DNA from: Branchiostoma floridae | Lineage: Eukaryota > Chordata > Leptocardii > Amphioxiformes > Branchiostomatidae | DNA length: 64,000 nucleotides | NCBI RefSeq assembly: GCF_000003815.2 | Contig: NC_049979.1 | Location: 5,411,543-5,475,542, forward strand | Direction of reading: 5' to 3' | Part shown: positions 43,501-47,658 of the stretch, one piece after another | How the letters are laid out: each line of letters begins with the position of its first letter | How positions within the stretch are numbered: the stretch's first letter is position 1 | Position numbers and translations under genes: made by a program | Notes under the pieces: generated by a model | The model's database searches: none | The model's input: the letters and a program-made list of their open reading frames with translations, nothing else | What the model was told of the DNA's origin: nothing

Positions 43501-45800
43501 TTAATTGCCTTTGTTGCAAAACAGTAACCAACAATAATACCCAATTTCGAAATCATCGGTGATCTTGTGATTCTCACCTCTATTTACCTCCTCCTGAGGT
43601 AGCCTTTTGTTTTAGTACTGCATTTGTATTGGTGATGGACTTGGGCAGAGGATAAGGACCATTCTGCCCTTCACCAACTTGGCCCATGGAACTCTGCCTG
43701 ACACCCTGGTCAACTCTGTGAGAGTTACATACGTTAGGTTTAGGTAAACTCCTTGCAGGCTTCGGATCCGCGGGCCTCGATTTTCAACGTTGGCCATTCG
43801 GACAGGGCAAAGACTCCCTATCACGGCAAACTACCTTCCACAGCAAACTCCCTTCATCGGCAACCTCCCTTTCCCGGCACAAGAGAACATAGCCAACGTT
43901 GAAAATCGCGGACCAATGCCCACTTCCCCCAAAAAAACCCAGCCCCGTTCCGAAGACTGCAATGGAGTCCAAGGTTTAGGGCATTGGGCCAAGTTGACCA
44001 GGGTGATTAGCTATAGCCATCTGCCATGTGGTAAAGGGGTGAACAATCCGACATCCTTTAGGCAGTAGGGGAAGGATTAACCTGCTTGCACTTGAAAACA
44101 CATGATGTACAGTTGTGCATGTATATATTGAAACATGCCAAAGAGATTCCAGCCACCAGGGGAAGCCAAAGTAAAATCTACCAAGTCATGCCCTGGACAC
44201 ATGCCTGCCATGCCTCTTACATGTCCAATATTTCAACTGACTCACATGATTGTAGTACATTTTTGGTGCTGTCGCTGAATATCTTCAATATTGAGCTGGA
44301 CAATTTTGTCAATTTTTCCACTCTATGTCATATGAGTATACATTGCAAAATTTGCATGAGGAAGAAAGCGTTTTACTGCTTAATAATATGTATGTAGCTG
44401 CAAAATCGATATCCTATAGTTGAGTCAGCACACACATGTTTATCAGTTTCCGGACAATGAGAGAGTGTTTGATATGATGTGAAACCATTTCACAGCTGTT
44501 TACTTCCACTTCCCTTTCAAGAGGAAGCAAACTGCACCATTTACTAATACTTGTAGTATTCAGCAAAATTTCCAGATTGTTATGCGAAATTTTCTTCTTT
44601 TAGTCAGACATAGAGACAGGGAGCAAACCATACTGCCAAAAGGAAAAAAAAAGCCTATTTAATTTATACTTAGTCTAGTAATATTGTCATCAATATAAAC
44701 TATTTGTTATTGTACATTCCCTTCGCATAGCCATACACGTGTATATACAGACCCTGACCTCTCATTGTAAATATTGTTGTTGATAAGTGACGTTATATAT
44801 TCCATTATAGATGATATGTATGTCATCCTACACCTTGTATATACTGTATAAATGTACTTTTGTATTTCACCTCTATCCTTTACGAACTTAGAAAACTGTT
44901 ATTGATAAGTATCCTGTTCAAATCCACATGTATTGTCTCAGTTTTGTCAGCAGGGTTAGCCCTTTGTAATAGCCATAGGCTAGTTGGGGAGCCCTGGCTG
45001 TGTGTCCTGAACAGCCAAACCAATAAATAAATAAATAAACATTCCCTTCCTGTCCTTTCAGTGGTTATCAAATCATCATTGATTTTCTCACTAGGTCCAA
45101 TATGTGTAATCCAATTGCCTTGGGTGAAAATGGCCCTAAAATCATTGCCGTGTGGTAACTGATTCCATCTACCATTGAAGCTGACAACAGGGTCAAGGGT
45201 AGGGCATCTTTGCTGGCCTCCAGTACAATCAGCTGACTGGGACAAATGGTTTTGATCAACCTTTCTTGGGGTCCCTTTTTCAGTAGCTGACTTGAGATCA
45301 GGTGGATGTTGAACAGGAGAGACAAGCTTGAGAAACAAGGAACGGCTGTATAGGTGGTAAAACTGCCATTATGACAACCATTAGTAGTTATTACATACAT
45401 TTACGAAGCATGCAACATGCAATTTTGAGCTGAGTCGGCATATTCTTCTCATGATGTAGCTGTAGCTGTGGCCACAGTTTAAGCTGACACAACAAGTCAC
45501 AAAGGCATCTGCTATGATATCCAATATCGATACATTTTTGTATGTCCTTGTATTGTAACATAAGAACCTCTTCTGGACTATAACACAGCACTCAGTCCCA
45601 GACCTGACTCTAGAACACAAAACAATATGAACCAATCGTAGTCAGGCGTACGCCCATGGCCTTCATCTATCTCTAAAAATAACTTGCACCACCTACCACT
45701 TCTTAGTGCATTCCACCGTCAGTTCCTGATACGAGGCGATGAACTGGAATTTGGCCGCTTTCTTGTTGACGCGCTGAAGCCTCTTCCAGACAGAGCCCAT
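1..45800 (-). CDS. EHBP1: EHBP1 orthologue, whole coding span in window (25 coding exons, 3' end outside)
   Basis: EH-domain-binding protein 1, an adaptor of endosomal recycling: the family binds EHD proteins through NPF motifs, membranes through an N-terminal C2 domain, actin through a CH domain and Rab8-group GTPases through a C-terminal bMERB coiled coil. Coding exons in order: 45697-45800, 43307-43364, 42567-42662, 41887-41940, 41218-41399, 36408-36628, 35513-35812, 34108-34356, 33150-33582, 32116-32362, 31723-31889, 31220-31268, 30692-30832, 29521-30051, 29357-29416, 28591-28722, 28245-28265, 27811-27958, 25942-26013, 24059-24192, 22425-22637, 20241-20364, 12365-12464, 9060-9133, 1-78. 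All junctions are GT/AG and phase-consistent, giving about 1329 residues without a stop. Human EHBP1 is about 1230 residues, so only a short tail (with any CaaX box) is missing. The match to EHBP1 is by recall of the family sequence. One gene here corresponds to vertebrate EHBP1 plus EHBP1L1. Confidence 0.95.
221..530 (+). mobile_element. tRNA-derived SINE
   Basis: The head (about 230-305) has tRNA-like A-box (AGTCCAGTGGTTAGCGG) and degenerate B-box (ACTTCAATTCC) promoter blocks, followed by a GGACGGGATATTAAGCC body like other invertebrate SINEs. Ends are approximate. Confidence 0.65.
662..1022 (+). mobile_element. hAT-type MITE, family CAGGGCTCGAAATA, copy 1
   Basis: Same family as 39515-39854. 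Flanked by GGACTCTG (654-661) and GGACTCTA (1023-1030), an 8-bp duplication with one mismatch. The right terminal repeat is worn. Confidence 0.7.
1312..1932. other. Assembly gap (621 N)
   Basis: A run of N inside EHBP1 intron 24. Open frames reported across it are meaningless. Confidence 1.
2345..2840. repeat. Internal duplication, two copies about 380 bp apart
   Basis: 2345-2470 and 2727-2840 share GATGACACTTCA, CCCGTAGGAG, AACACAGGACTT and AGCATACG in the same order and direction, with substitutions. Confidence 0.7.
3595..3694 (+). mobile_element. LINE 3' tail
   Basis: CCCGGTTGGGCAAAATTGTA followed by AATAAAGGTC and (ATTC)n, the usual end of CR1/L2-like retrotransposons. Only the 3' end remains. 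Confidence 0.5.
3938..4272 (+). mobile_element. MITE, family CAGGGTTGGACAAG, copy A
   Basis: Ends CAGGGTTTAACAAG and ACTTGTCCAACCCTG are inverted repeats. Flanks GTGTG and GTGCG match at 4 of 5 bases, in line with a 5-bp target duplication seen at 16190 and 25442. Confidence 0.75.
5138..5337. mobile_element. Mutator-like foldback MITE (TAGTCTCTACCAG)
   Basis: Inverted ends TAGTCTCTACCAGACTCC and GAGCCTGGTAGAGGCTA. Flanks GACAATAAT (5129-5137) and GGCAATAAT (5338-5346) agree at 8 of 9 bases, the duplication length of Mutator-type elements. A second copy starts at 63945. Confidence 0.65.
6188..6366. mobile_element. Mutator-like MITE, family TAATCTCCAAGCAG, copy 1
   Basis: Long inverted repeats (GATCCTACAGTAGCAT against the ATGCCATCGTAGGATC side) and a perfect 9-bp duplication CACATCCTC at 6179-6187 and 6367-6375. 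Confidence 0.85.
6407..6498. mobile_element. Mutator-like foldback MITE, family TAGCCTGG, copy 1
   Basis: Nearly a complete hairpin: TAGCCTGGATACCAGACCCC pairs with the GGGGTCTGGTAGCCAGGCTA end. Flanks GGTGGCTCC (6398-6406) and GGTGGTTCC (6499-6507) agree at 8 of 9. Confidence 0.8.
7362..7398. promoter_or_regulatory. Cluster of three K50 homeodomain (Otx-type) sites
   Basis: GGATTA at 7362-7367, TAATCC at 7371-7376 and GGATTA at 7393-7398 within 37 bases; the first two form GGATTA-N3-TAATCC. GGATTA is the core site of Otx/bicoid-type homeodomains. Function is inferred only. Confidence 0.35.
7488..7540. repeat. (AATC)n microsatellite
   Basis: About 13 copies of the tetranucleotide ATCA in EHBP1 intron 24. 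Confidence 0.97.
8755..8935 (-). pseudogene. LINE ORF2 fragment (L1/Tx1-like)
   Basis: The minus strand encodes [20 protein letters not shown] followed by [16 protein letters not shown], the linker preceding the reverse-transcriptase domain in L1-clade ORF2 proteins (RAKWxEEGEKxTKFFxNLE). No catalytic motif is present, so it is a dead fragment. Confidence 0.7.
9060..9133 (-). CDS. EHBP1: EHBP1 coding exon 24 (bMERB)
   Basis: Residues 1279-1303. [20 protein letters not shown] matches DLERRYELLNRELRAMLAIE of human EHBP1. Phases fit exons 23 and 25. The next intron is about 9 kb, the longest in the gene. Confidence 0.95.
9507..9612. repeat. Inverted repeat of Penelope-associated sequence
   Basis: AGCAACTGGATATGATTTT and its reverse complement AAAATCATATCCAGTT lie head to head; the unit is the same as at 16850, 30130 and 30920. 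Confidence 0.7.
9707..10059 (-). mobile_element. MITE, family CAGGGTTGGACAAG, copy B (inverted)
   Basis: Ends CAGGGTTGGACAAG and CTTGTCCAACCCTG; internal order is the reverse of the other copies. Flanking duplication is worn. Confidence 0.8.
10368..10560 (+). mobile_element. Degenerate hAT MITE, family CAGTGTTCTAGCC
   Basis: Shares the inner blocks CTAGGGGGTCC, ATTTTGAAATCTA and TGAGGGGCAAATTTTG with the five intact copies, but neither end is preserved. Confidence 0.55.
11445..12022 (-). mobile_element. Mariner-type transposon, internally deleted
   Basis: Perfect 20-base-class terminal inverted repeats (CGAGGGGCGTTCAATAAGTA at left and its complement at right) between TA dinucleotides (11443-11444, 12023-12024), 578 bp. 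A minus-strand frame at 11531-11860 keeps the transposase N terminus. The catalytic DD-D core is missing. Confidence 0.93.
11531..11860 (-). pseudogene. Mariner transposase remnant (N-terminal HTH)
   Basis: 109 codons with [38 protein letters not shown] and APRPGRSS, the first helix-turn-helix and following linker of mariner/Mos1-type transposases (family length about 345). The rest is lost, so it cannot act on its own. Confidence 0.85.
12365..12464 (-). CDS. EHBP1: EHBP1 coding exon 23 (bMERB)
   Basis: Residues 1246-1279. [20 protein letters not shown], the most conserved bMERB segment, matching [20 protein letters not shown] of human EHBP1. The preceding intron is 7.8 kb, the following one 3.2 kb. 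Confidence 0.95.
14518..14719. mobile_element. Mariner-type MITE (CCGTATTTTCTC)
   Basis: CCGTATTTTCTCAAATAAAG at the left pairs with CTTTATTCGAGAAAATACTG at the right; TA flanks at 14516-14517 and 14720-14721. Confidence 0.75.
16190..16506 (+). mobile_element. MITE, family CAGGGTTGGACAAG, copy C
   Basis: Inverted ends and a perfect 5-bp flanking duplication TCTTC (16185-16189, 16507-16511). Confidence 0.85.
16826..17752 (+). mobile_element. Penelope-like element fragment with GIY-YIG tail
   Basis: A frame at 17455-17688 encodes [20 protein letters not shown] and [10 protein letters not shown], the C-terminal part of the GIY-YIG endonuclease of Penelope-like retroelements. Around it, about 17327-17450 and 17629-17752 are inverted repeats of each other (for example ACACAAAAATTGGAATCATC against GATGATTCCAATTTTTGTGT). 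The 16826-16960 part carries the CAGACGTTTCGG...TTCGTCAGTG motif common at the ends of these elements. Reverse transcriptase is absent. Confidence 0.65.
17866..18030 (+). mobile_element. Penelope-like end fragment
   Basis: CATCAGGTTGGTAGA, then ACACAACCAGTTATTCTCACC and CTGACGTTTCACC, ending AACTGGTTGAGTAAAC; similar to 28748-28930. Confidence 0.5.
18640..19960. repeat. Local duplication, about four degenerate units
   Basis: Each unit has AAGTTAGAGATTACTC, AGATACCTTTT, AGAACTTTCTA, AAGCATTGGG and a CCCCTAT...CATGTAACATTGC block; copies start near 18645, 18885, 19465 and 19672. A mariner-like end (CGAGGGGGGATCAATAAGTT, 19034) interrupts the array. Confidence 0.7.
20241..20364 (-). CDS. EHBP1: EHBP1 coding exon 22 (bMERB helix 1)
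   Basis: Residues 1205-1245. [17 protein letters not shown] and [13 protein letters not shown] are the first helix of the bMERB (DUF3585) Rab-effector domain. Phase 0 start, ends phase 1. Degenerate copies of its acceptor lie further up the same intron (20815-21250). Confidence 0.95.
20815..21250. repeat. Tandem repeats carrying copies of the exon 22 acceptor
   Basis: Units of about 170 bp with CAAATGTCTAGT, GAGATTAGCCTG, GTCTCCTCTTTCTTGTCAC and a segment like CATGTCCTGGTGTGGGATGA...CAGAGGTGG. That segment resembles 20358-20395, the start of EHBP1 exon 22 with its splice acceptor. Copies near 20909 and 21078. Confidence 0.7.
21781..22167. mobile_element. Foldback element, TAGGGGTGG ends
   Basis: Begins TAGGGGTGGTACTGGTAC and ends GCTGGTACCCACCCCTA. 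A smaller relative (59943-60052) has the same GGACCGGTCC core. Confidence 0.6.
22229..22402. mobile_element. Mutator-like MITE, family TAATCTCCAAGCAG, copy 2
   Basis: Inverted repeats of about 60 bp (AGCTGGCAGAGGAGTGAAGC against GCTTCACTCCTCTGCCAGCT). Flanks share AACATAGA (22221-22228, 22403-22410), extendable to nine bases if one end base is lost. It lies 22 bases from the donor of EHBP1 exon 21. Confidence 0.85.
22425..22637 (-). CDS. EHBP1: EHBP1 coding exon 21
   Basis: Residues 1134-1204. [15 protein letters not shown] matches KTQLQSFSQYIENRP of human EHBP1; the rest is charged linker ending EPQPEPEEQ. The donor GTCAGT is only 22 bases from a Mutator-like MITE (22229-22402). The acceptor region is tandemly duplicated upstream (see 22634-22829). 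Confidence 0.9.
22634..22829. repeat. EHBP1: Tandem duplication (about 98 bp) across the exon 21 acceptor
   Basis: 22634-22731 and 22732-22829 agree over ATTCTGGGCATC, GCATGGCTTCAATA, CATGAAACAAACTTTCTCAT and GATATGGACAAAATTTCTGT. The true acceptor (ATGCCCAG, minus) is in the first copy; the second has the same AG, but its use would run into a stop. Confidence 0.88.
23262..23600. mobile_element. MITE, family AGGCCACACCAA, copy 1 (worn)
   Basis: Shares TTATTTGTTGCTTCTC, CTGAATAAATGGCATTG and GCGAATCCGAGAAGCAACAA with 38156-38504 and 63036-63471. Confidence 0.7.
24059..24192 (-). CDS. EHBP1: EHBP1 coding exon 20 (before or start of bMERB)
   Basis: Residues 1089-1133, with [13 protein letters not shown] corresponding to VDLKLKKLLEVQP of vertebrates, then a charged ANKLEKEK helix end. 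Phase 1 to 0. A hAT MITE (24248-24573) begins only 56 bases beyond its acceptor. Confidence 0.92.
24248..24573 (+). mobile_element. hAT MITE, family CAGTGTTCTAGCC, copy 1
   Basis: Ends CAGTGTTCTAGCCAGCC and GGATGCTGGCTAGAACCCTG; perfect 8-bp duplication GGTCCCAG at 24240-24247 and 24574-24581. Confidence 0.93.
24979..25366 (+). mobile_element. hAT-like MITE (CAGGGTTCTCCCCAG)
   Basis: Perfect terminal repeats CAGGGTTCTCCCCAG and CTGGGGAGAACCCTG around 388 bp, with ATTAAAG repeated on both sides (24972-24978, 25367-25373), a 7-bp duplication. Confidence 0.85.
25442..25745 (+). mobile_element. MITE, family CAGGGTTGGACAAG, copy D
   Basis: Inverted ends CAGGGTTGGACAAG and GTGTCCAACCCTG; perfect 5-bp duplication TCTTT (25437-25441, 25746-25750). 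Confidence 0.85.
25942..26013 (-). CDS. EHBP1: EHBP1 candidate cassette exon 19
   Basis: 72 nt, phase 1 to phase 1, coding a short Ser/Gly/Pro stretch ([15 protein letters not shown]). The acceptor after TTCCCAG at 26014 gives the only frame that fits both neighbours; a nearer AG (25997) is 55 nt and would frameshift. Exons 18 and 20 also join in frame directly, so this is probably optional. Confidence 0.55.
26258..26589 (+). mobile_element. MITE with CAGTGCTTGAAATA ends
   Basis: CAGTGCTTGAAATA at left and TATTTCAAGCACTG at right, exact inverted repeats; CATAT on both sides (26253-26257, 26590-26594). Inner GGTTGCCCA motifs recur three times. Confidence 0.82.
27811..27958 (-). CDS. EHBP1: EHBP1 coding exon 18
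   Basis: Residues 1016-1064. [20 protein letters not shown] matches [19 protein letters not shown] of human EHBP1, the second conserved basic helix. Ends in phase 1 with a GTACTA donor. Confidence 0.94.
28245..28265 (-). CDS. EHBP1: EHBP1 coding exon 17 (21-nt microexon)
   Basis: Seven codons (SESPDEE) between TTGTTAG and GTATGG, phase 0-0. Acidic with a possible phosphoserine, placed between two conserved helices. No homology support; inferred from a strong splice-site pair and frame. Likely an alternatively included microexon. Confidence 0.6.
28591..28722 (-). CDS. EHBP1: EHBP1 coding exon 16
   Basis: Residues 965-1008. [20 protein letters not shown] aligns with LSRQEELKERARVLLEQARR of human EHBP1, a conserved helix preceding the Rab-binding region. 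Phase 0-0. Confidence 0.94.
28748..28935 (+). mobile_element. Penelope-like end fragment
   Basis: TTTCATCAGGTTGGTACGTC, then CTCACCAACGTTTCAGTGAC...TTCTTCAGGG, the ACGTTTC...TTCAG signature of these elements. The motif GTAAAAAGAGTCTC recurs at 29226, suggesting that the SINE below inserted into it. Confidence 0.55.
28940..29222 (-). mobile_element. tRNA-derived SINE
   Basis: On the minus strand the head reads GGCCTAGTGGGTAGAGTG (A box) and GGTCGTGAGTTCGATCCC (B box) at about 29150-29210, an RNA polymerase III promoter. It is followed by a body with two GGTGCCCATCTCTG-type repeats. Not a functional tRNA: no clover-leaf acceptor pairing seen. Confidence 0.8.
29357..29416 (-). CDS. EHBP1: EHBP1 coding exon 15
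   Basis: Twenty codons, residues 945-964, basic and Thr-rich, with PQIPKSASF. Phase 0-0, acceptor TTTTCAG, donor GTAAGT. No counterpart recalled in vertebrates; assigned by splice sites and phase. Could be skipped in frame. Confidence 0.75.
29521..30051 (-). CDS. EHBP1: EHBP1 coding exon 14 (large linker exon)
   Basis: 177 codons, residues 768-944, phase 0 at both ends. The start ([16 protein letters not shown]) continues the CH domain like the VVQIEENSSKSTYKVG of vertebrates. The rest is disordered: acidic, then basic KKDRHRSGS-type, and near the end [19 protein letters not shown], comparable to the KLGYSYSRDLDLAKK of human EHBP1. Confidence 0.93.
30085..31075. repeat. Penelope-associated repeats flanking EHBP1 exon 13
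   Basis: 30090-30262 and 30866-31010 share GGTTAGACATC, AGTTACTCA-GCAACTGGA, GATTTTGGAAAC and TCGTCAG-GACACTG. 31030-31075 is inverted relative to 30215-30262 (CTAGCTGTGAATTGATATG). Exon 13 (30692-30832) lies between them. Confidence 0.65.
30692..30832 (-). CDS. EHBP1: EHBP1 coding exon 13 (CH domain, C-terminal half)
   Basis: Residues 721-767, [19 protein letters not shown] and [16 protein letters not shown], the last helices of the CH domain, followed by TGQELE. Repeats of one Penelope-like family sit on both sides (30085-30262 and 30866-31075). Confidence 0.95.
31220..31268 (-). CDS. EHBP1: EHBP1 coding exon 12 (CH domain)
   Basis: A 49-nt exon, residues 704-720, [16 protein letters not shown], aligning with DYKSLNPQDIKENNKK of vertebrate EHBP1. 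Phases match both neighbours. Confidence 0.93.
31723..31889 (-). CDS. EHBP1: EHBP1 coding exon 11 (CH domain, N-terminal half)
   Basis: Residues 649-704. [20 protein letters not shown] and the conserved [15 protein letters not shown] core of a type-2 calponin-homology fold. Ends two bases into the Ile codon. Confidence 0.95.
32116..32362 (-). CDS. EHBP1: EHBP1 coding exon 10 (NPF, Pro-rich)
   Basis: Residues 566-648. Opens ESNPFHTP across the junction, matching the ESNPFYEP of vertebrates, then a Pro/Lys-rich stretch ([12 protein letters not shown]) that could bind SH3 domains, then an acidic tail. The donor GTTGGT is weak. Confidence 0.9.
32911..33118 (+). mobile_element. hAT-type MITE, family CAGGGCTCGAAATA, truncated copy 2
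   Basis: Keeps ATGATGTAGGTGCATGTGGA, CAGAGTGGTGCAGGTAAAAT and the right end GTATTTTGAGCCCTG; the left end is lost. Confidence 0.7.
33150..33582 (-). CDS. EHBP1: EHBP1 coding exon 9 (four NPF motifs)
   Basis: Residues 422-566. Four NPF motifs in about 50 residues ([28 protein letters not shown]), then a Lys-rich run and VDLSRYLFG, which corresponds to the VDMSKYLYA motif of vertebrate EHBP1. A second candidate acceptor 12 bases further on (after TTCCAG) was rejected because only CACAG at 33583 completes the Ser codon left by exon 8. Confidence 0.92.
34108..34356 (-). CDS. EHBP1: EHBP1 coding exon 8 (disordered linker, NPL)
   Basis: Residues 339-421, Asn/Asp/Ser-rich, with an NPL variant of the NPF motif (VPNPLND) near its start. 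249 nt, phase 1 to phase 1, so it too can be skipped without changing frame. Acceptor TTTTTCAG, donor GTATGT. No folded domain seen. Confidence 0.82.
35513..35812 (-). CDS. EHBP1: EHBP1 coding exon 7 (disordered linker)
   Basis: Residues 239-338, rich in Lys, Glu, Ser and Gln, with no recognisable domain; probably disordered. Identified by exact phase fit to both neighbours and a 300-nt open frame rather than by homology. The donor is GTCATT, a weak +3 to +6 match, so some skipping is possible; the exon is a multiple of three, so skipping keeps frame. Confidence 0.8.
35914..36223 (+). mobile_element. hAT MITE, family CAGTGTTCTAGCC, copy 2
   Basis: Ends CAGTGTTCTAGCAAGCC and CACTGGCTAGAACCCTG; perfect 8-bp duplication ATCTTGTC at 35906-35913 and 36224-36231. 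Confidence 0.93.
36408..36628 (-). CDS. EHBP1: EHBP1 coding exon 6 (linker, first NPF)
   Basis: Residues 165-238. [21 protein letters not shown] and an acidic stretch follow the C2 domain exactly as in vertebrate EHBP1. One NPF motif (GNPFSEP) near residue 227 is a predicted EHD-binding site. Ends in phase 1 before a GTATGT donor. Confidence 0.92.
37123..37252. mobile_element. Mutator-like MITE, family TAATCTCCAAGCAG, copy 3
   Basis: Ends TAATCTCAAAGC and GCTTGGAGATTA; perfect 9-bp duplication CCAGGCTAC at 37114-37122 and 37253-37261. It sits in an older CCAGGCTA-type sequence. Confidence 0.87.
37521..37835 (+). mobile_element. hAT MITE, family CAGTGTTCTAGCC, copy 3
   Basis: Ends CAGGGTTGTAGCCAGCC and GTGCTGGCTACAACCCTG; perfect 8-bp duplication GGAGGTGC at 37513-37520 and 37836-37843. 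Confidence 0.95.
38156..38504. mobile_element. MITE, family AGGCCACACCAA, copy 2
   Basis: AAGGCCACACCAAT and ATTTGTTGCTTCTC at left are mirrored by GAGAAGCAACAAAT and ATTGGTGTGGCCTAA at right. The element class is not clear from the flanks. Confidence 0.8.
39011..39378 (+). mobile_element. hAT MITE, family CAGTGTTCTAGCC, copy 4
   Basis: Ends CAGGGTTGTAGCCAGCC and GGTGCTGGCTACAACCCTG; perfect 8-bp duplication CTTAGAAG at 39003-39010 and 39379-39386. The host DNA is itself part of a repeat with CACCGGTGCG ends (38910, 39418). Confidence 0.95.
39515..39854 (+). mobile_element. hAT-type MITE, family CAGGGCTCGAAATA, copy 3 (complete)
   Basis: Ends CAGGGCTCGAAATAC and GTATTTCGAGCCCTA; perfect 8-bp duplication CAAGGAGG at 39507-39514 and 39855-39862. 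Confidence 0.93.
40052..40775. mobile_element. DNA transposon remnant with AGAGTCGATTCC ends
   Basis: AGAGTCGATTCCATATTACC at left pairs with GGTGACTTGGAATTGACTCT at right over about 724 bp. The interior is AT-rich with many GTTC/GAAC-type words in both directions (GTTCCAACA, GAACATGTT). No transposase frame. Confidence 0.6.
41218..41399 (-). CDS. EHBP1: EHBP1 coding exon 5 (end of NT-C2)
   Basis: Residues 105-165. It starts with [17 protein letters not shown] and ends FLREGKAT, matching the ESPSGRRK...INMK and FLREGKAT stretches of vertebrate EHBP1. The acceptor CAAAG (41400-41404) was chosen over a nearby AG because it restores the Glu and phase 0. Ends with two bases of the Thr codon. Confidence 0.92.
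41580..41764 (-). mobile_element. MITE, family CAGGGTTGGACAAG, truncated copy E
   Basis: Inner CAATAGTCAACATAGAAAAA and the right end GAAAACTTGTCGAACCCTG are kept, opposite in direction to copy D; the other half is missing. Confidence 0.75.
41887..41940 (-). CDS. EHBP1: EHBP1 coding exon 4 (NT-C2)
   Basis: Eighteen codons, residues 87-104, with [10 protein letters not shown], a diagnostic EHBP1 C2 segment. Phase 0 at both ends, acceptor TTGCAG, donor GTGAGT. Confidence 0.92.
42567..42662 (-). CDS. EHBP1: EHBP1 coding exon 3 (NT-C2)
   Basis: Residues 55-86 with [16 protein letters not shown], almost unchanged from vertebrate EHBP1. Phase 0 at both ends (96 nt). Thirty bases above the acceptor the intron holds a 27-bp tandem repeat (42691-42800). 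Confidence 0.93.
42691..42800. repeat. 27-bp tandem repeat, about four copies
   Basis: Unit GACATGTGTGACATGGAATA plus ACATCAG, copies nearly identical, in EHBP1 intron 2 just above the acceptor of exon 3. Confidence 0.95.
43307..43364 (-). CDS. EHBP1: EHBP1 coding exon 2 (NT-C2)
   Basis: Residues 35-54, containing [10 protein letters not shown], the conserved strand that follows the KKW of the first exon. The acceptor CAAAG at 43365-43369 gives the one base needed to finish the Trp codon; the donor is GTATGC. Intron 1 upstream is 2.3 kb. Confidence 0.9.
43771..43916. repeat. Foldback repeat around GATTTTCAACGTTGGC
   Basis: GATTTTCAACGTTGGC and GCCAACGTTGAAAATC flank three related units of the CGGCAAACT-CCTT type (43823-43880). 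Probably a small foldback transposon in EHBP1 intron 1. Confidence 0.65.
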
Positions 45801-45838
45801 GTTTGTAACAGCGTGGACTATTGATTGTACCTCGTACA
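45697..45838 (-). CDS. EHBP1: EHBP1 first coding exon (NT-C2 start); 45801-45838 is 5' UTR
   Basis: The start codon at 45800 opens [11 protein letters not shown] and runs on to ECTKKW, nearly identical to the vertebrate EHBP1 N terminus, which fixes this start. The likely acceptor lies just upstream (CAG at 45841-45839). The exon ends at 45697 after two bases of the Trp codon, completed by the next exon. Residues 1-35, first strands of the NT-C2 domain. Confidence 0.93.
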
Positions 45839-46215
45839 CTGTATAATGACCACTTGTGATGGACGTTTTTGATCAGGCTCAAATAATACTGGTAGCAGTT
45901 GGGTTGAGTGTGTCTAGTTTGTCACAGGTCAACAGCTGGAGTCAGGTATTGTTTCCTAGTAATGCATCAGATATTGGAAGGCACGGCATGCCATTTAAGG
46001 CCCATTTGTTCAACAGTTTTTATCATTAGGTCATATGACAGACTTGCCGTCCACGAGGCCTTGCTTCTTTAAATGTCCAGAAATGCCCGATGATGTCATC
46101 ACTTCTGCATTGTGCCGATGCTGAAATCCTATGGGAAAAGATGGAAGATTCAATCACTGAATGACTCTGAAGGGTTAGACGTATTAGCAAAAATTAACAC
46201 AACCAAAACAAATTA

Positions 46216-46422
46216 CTGTAAATGCATTTATTTTCGCAGAGTTTTAATTTCGCAGTAGCAGGAAAAAGGACTGTTCACAGTGGTTTTAAGTTTGCGGTAG
46301 CACCATGCACTCTAGTCTTTTACTACCATGGAAAAATGTTTGCGGTGGTTTTAAGTTTGTGGTGAATTTGTAACGCAAAAACCGCGAACATAAGACCACC
46401 GTGAAAATTTCTGCATTTACAG
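46216..46422. mobile_element. Mariner-type MITE (CTGTAAATGCA), copy 1
   Basis: CTGTAAATGCATTT and TTTCTGCATTTACAG ends between TA pairs (46214-46215, 46423-46424). Interior has repeated TGCGGTGGTTTTAAGTTTG words. Confidence 0.8.
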
Positions 46423-46919
46423 TACCTAGACCTATTCCAAGGTTATCAACACAGAAATCTGTGGTGACTCATAGCTGGCAGCGACATTTCTTCCTTGTTT
46501 ATTAAAGAATTGCATTTTGCCGTACCATAACTTCATAAGGAAGAAATATTTGCTGACAATACCAAGCTGTAATGGATATCATTATGTTTATATATGTTCT
46601 CTGGTCAAAAAAGGAAATTAGAGGAATACCAAACTGCCCAAATGACTATTTACAGATTCTGCACCATCTTTATTGGTGGGGAAAATTATTGAATATAAAA
46701 AGTTGAATGTTTATTTTCCACTTCGGTACACTTGTACTATAATTTCAAGGCTTATACAAGAACACTCGAAGAGCATTTTTCTTAATTCTGGTAGTTTGAC
46801 CACTCTATCACTATACAGAGCGAGGCAACGCCGGCCTTTTTCATTTTTTTATAGGTCAGAAGTTTATTTATTTTATTTAATCAGTTTTACCACATTTGTG
46901 GAAGGATTGACATAACAGG

Positions 46920-47240
46920 TGACTATCACCCTTGCAAGATGTCAACCCGGAGACCAGACTGTAAGGTTTGATCCACTCTCCCTGTCAGTCACTGAGAAGG
47001 ACCCCTAGTGTTTTCGATAAGTGAGGTGGGCTCTTTAACGTGCTCGAGGTGTGAATCTCCCCGAACAAGGGACCTCCATTTAACGTCCTATCTGAGGGAC
47101 GGCCCTAGCCGAGATACTCATTTTTCACCTGAGTGAAGTGAGGAAAGTCGTGCCTTTCCCAAGGGCACAAGATCAGTTTCGAACTTGGGACCTCTTGTAC
47201 CTAAGCCTAAAGCGTTGCCAATTACGCCACGCAATCTCAC
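46920..47240 (-). mobile_element. tRNA-derived SINE
   Basis: On the minus strand, GTGGCGTAATTGGCAACGC (A-box region) and GGTCCCAAGTTCGAAAC (B box) lead a body with CGAGCACGTTAAAGAGCCC, typical of invertebrate SINEs. A MITE has inserted next to its head. Confidence 0.75.
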
Positions 47241-47249
47241 GGACGTCAT

Positions 47250-47469
47250 TAGCCTGGTATCCAGACCGCCGTGCTATACTCGATAATCTCTTCGGGCCGG
47301 CAACCGATTAGCCCCGCCGCCAAACACAGCACGCGGGCCCTGTTCAGAAACTGGATGCCATTACCTCTGAGTGCAAATAGAGACTGGGGCTTGGACCTTC
47401 CCTGGCATAACGATTATACATTACCGCGAAAGGGCTATAGTATAGAGCTAGGGACTGGTATCCAGGCTA
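47250..47469. mobile_element. Mutator-like foldback MITE, family TAGCCTGG, copy 2
   Basis: Ends TAGCCTGGTATCCAG and CTGGTATCCAGGCTA; perfect 9-bp duplication GGACGTCAT at 47241-47249 and 47470-47478. Confidence 0.88.
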
Positions 47470-47658
47470 GGACGTCATTGTCTTCAACAAGATATGGTGA
47501 CATTTTAATGTTATTCAAAGTTGTGCCCAAGTCTATTTGGATTCATAGGAATACTGTCCTTGAACTTGTGTGTGCGTAATGGTCAGGACTCTAGTGTCTT
47601 GCTCTTTCTACACAAATTGAAATAATCTACACAAAAAAAAAAAGAAGATAGTTATCAC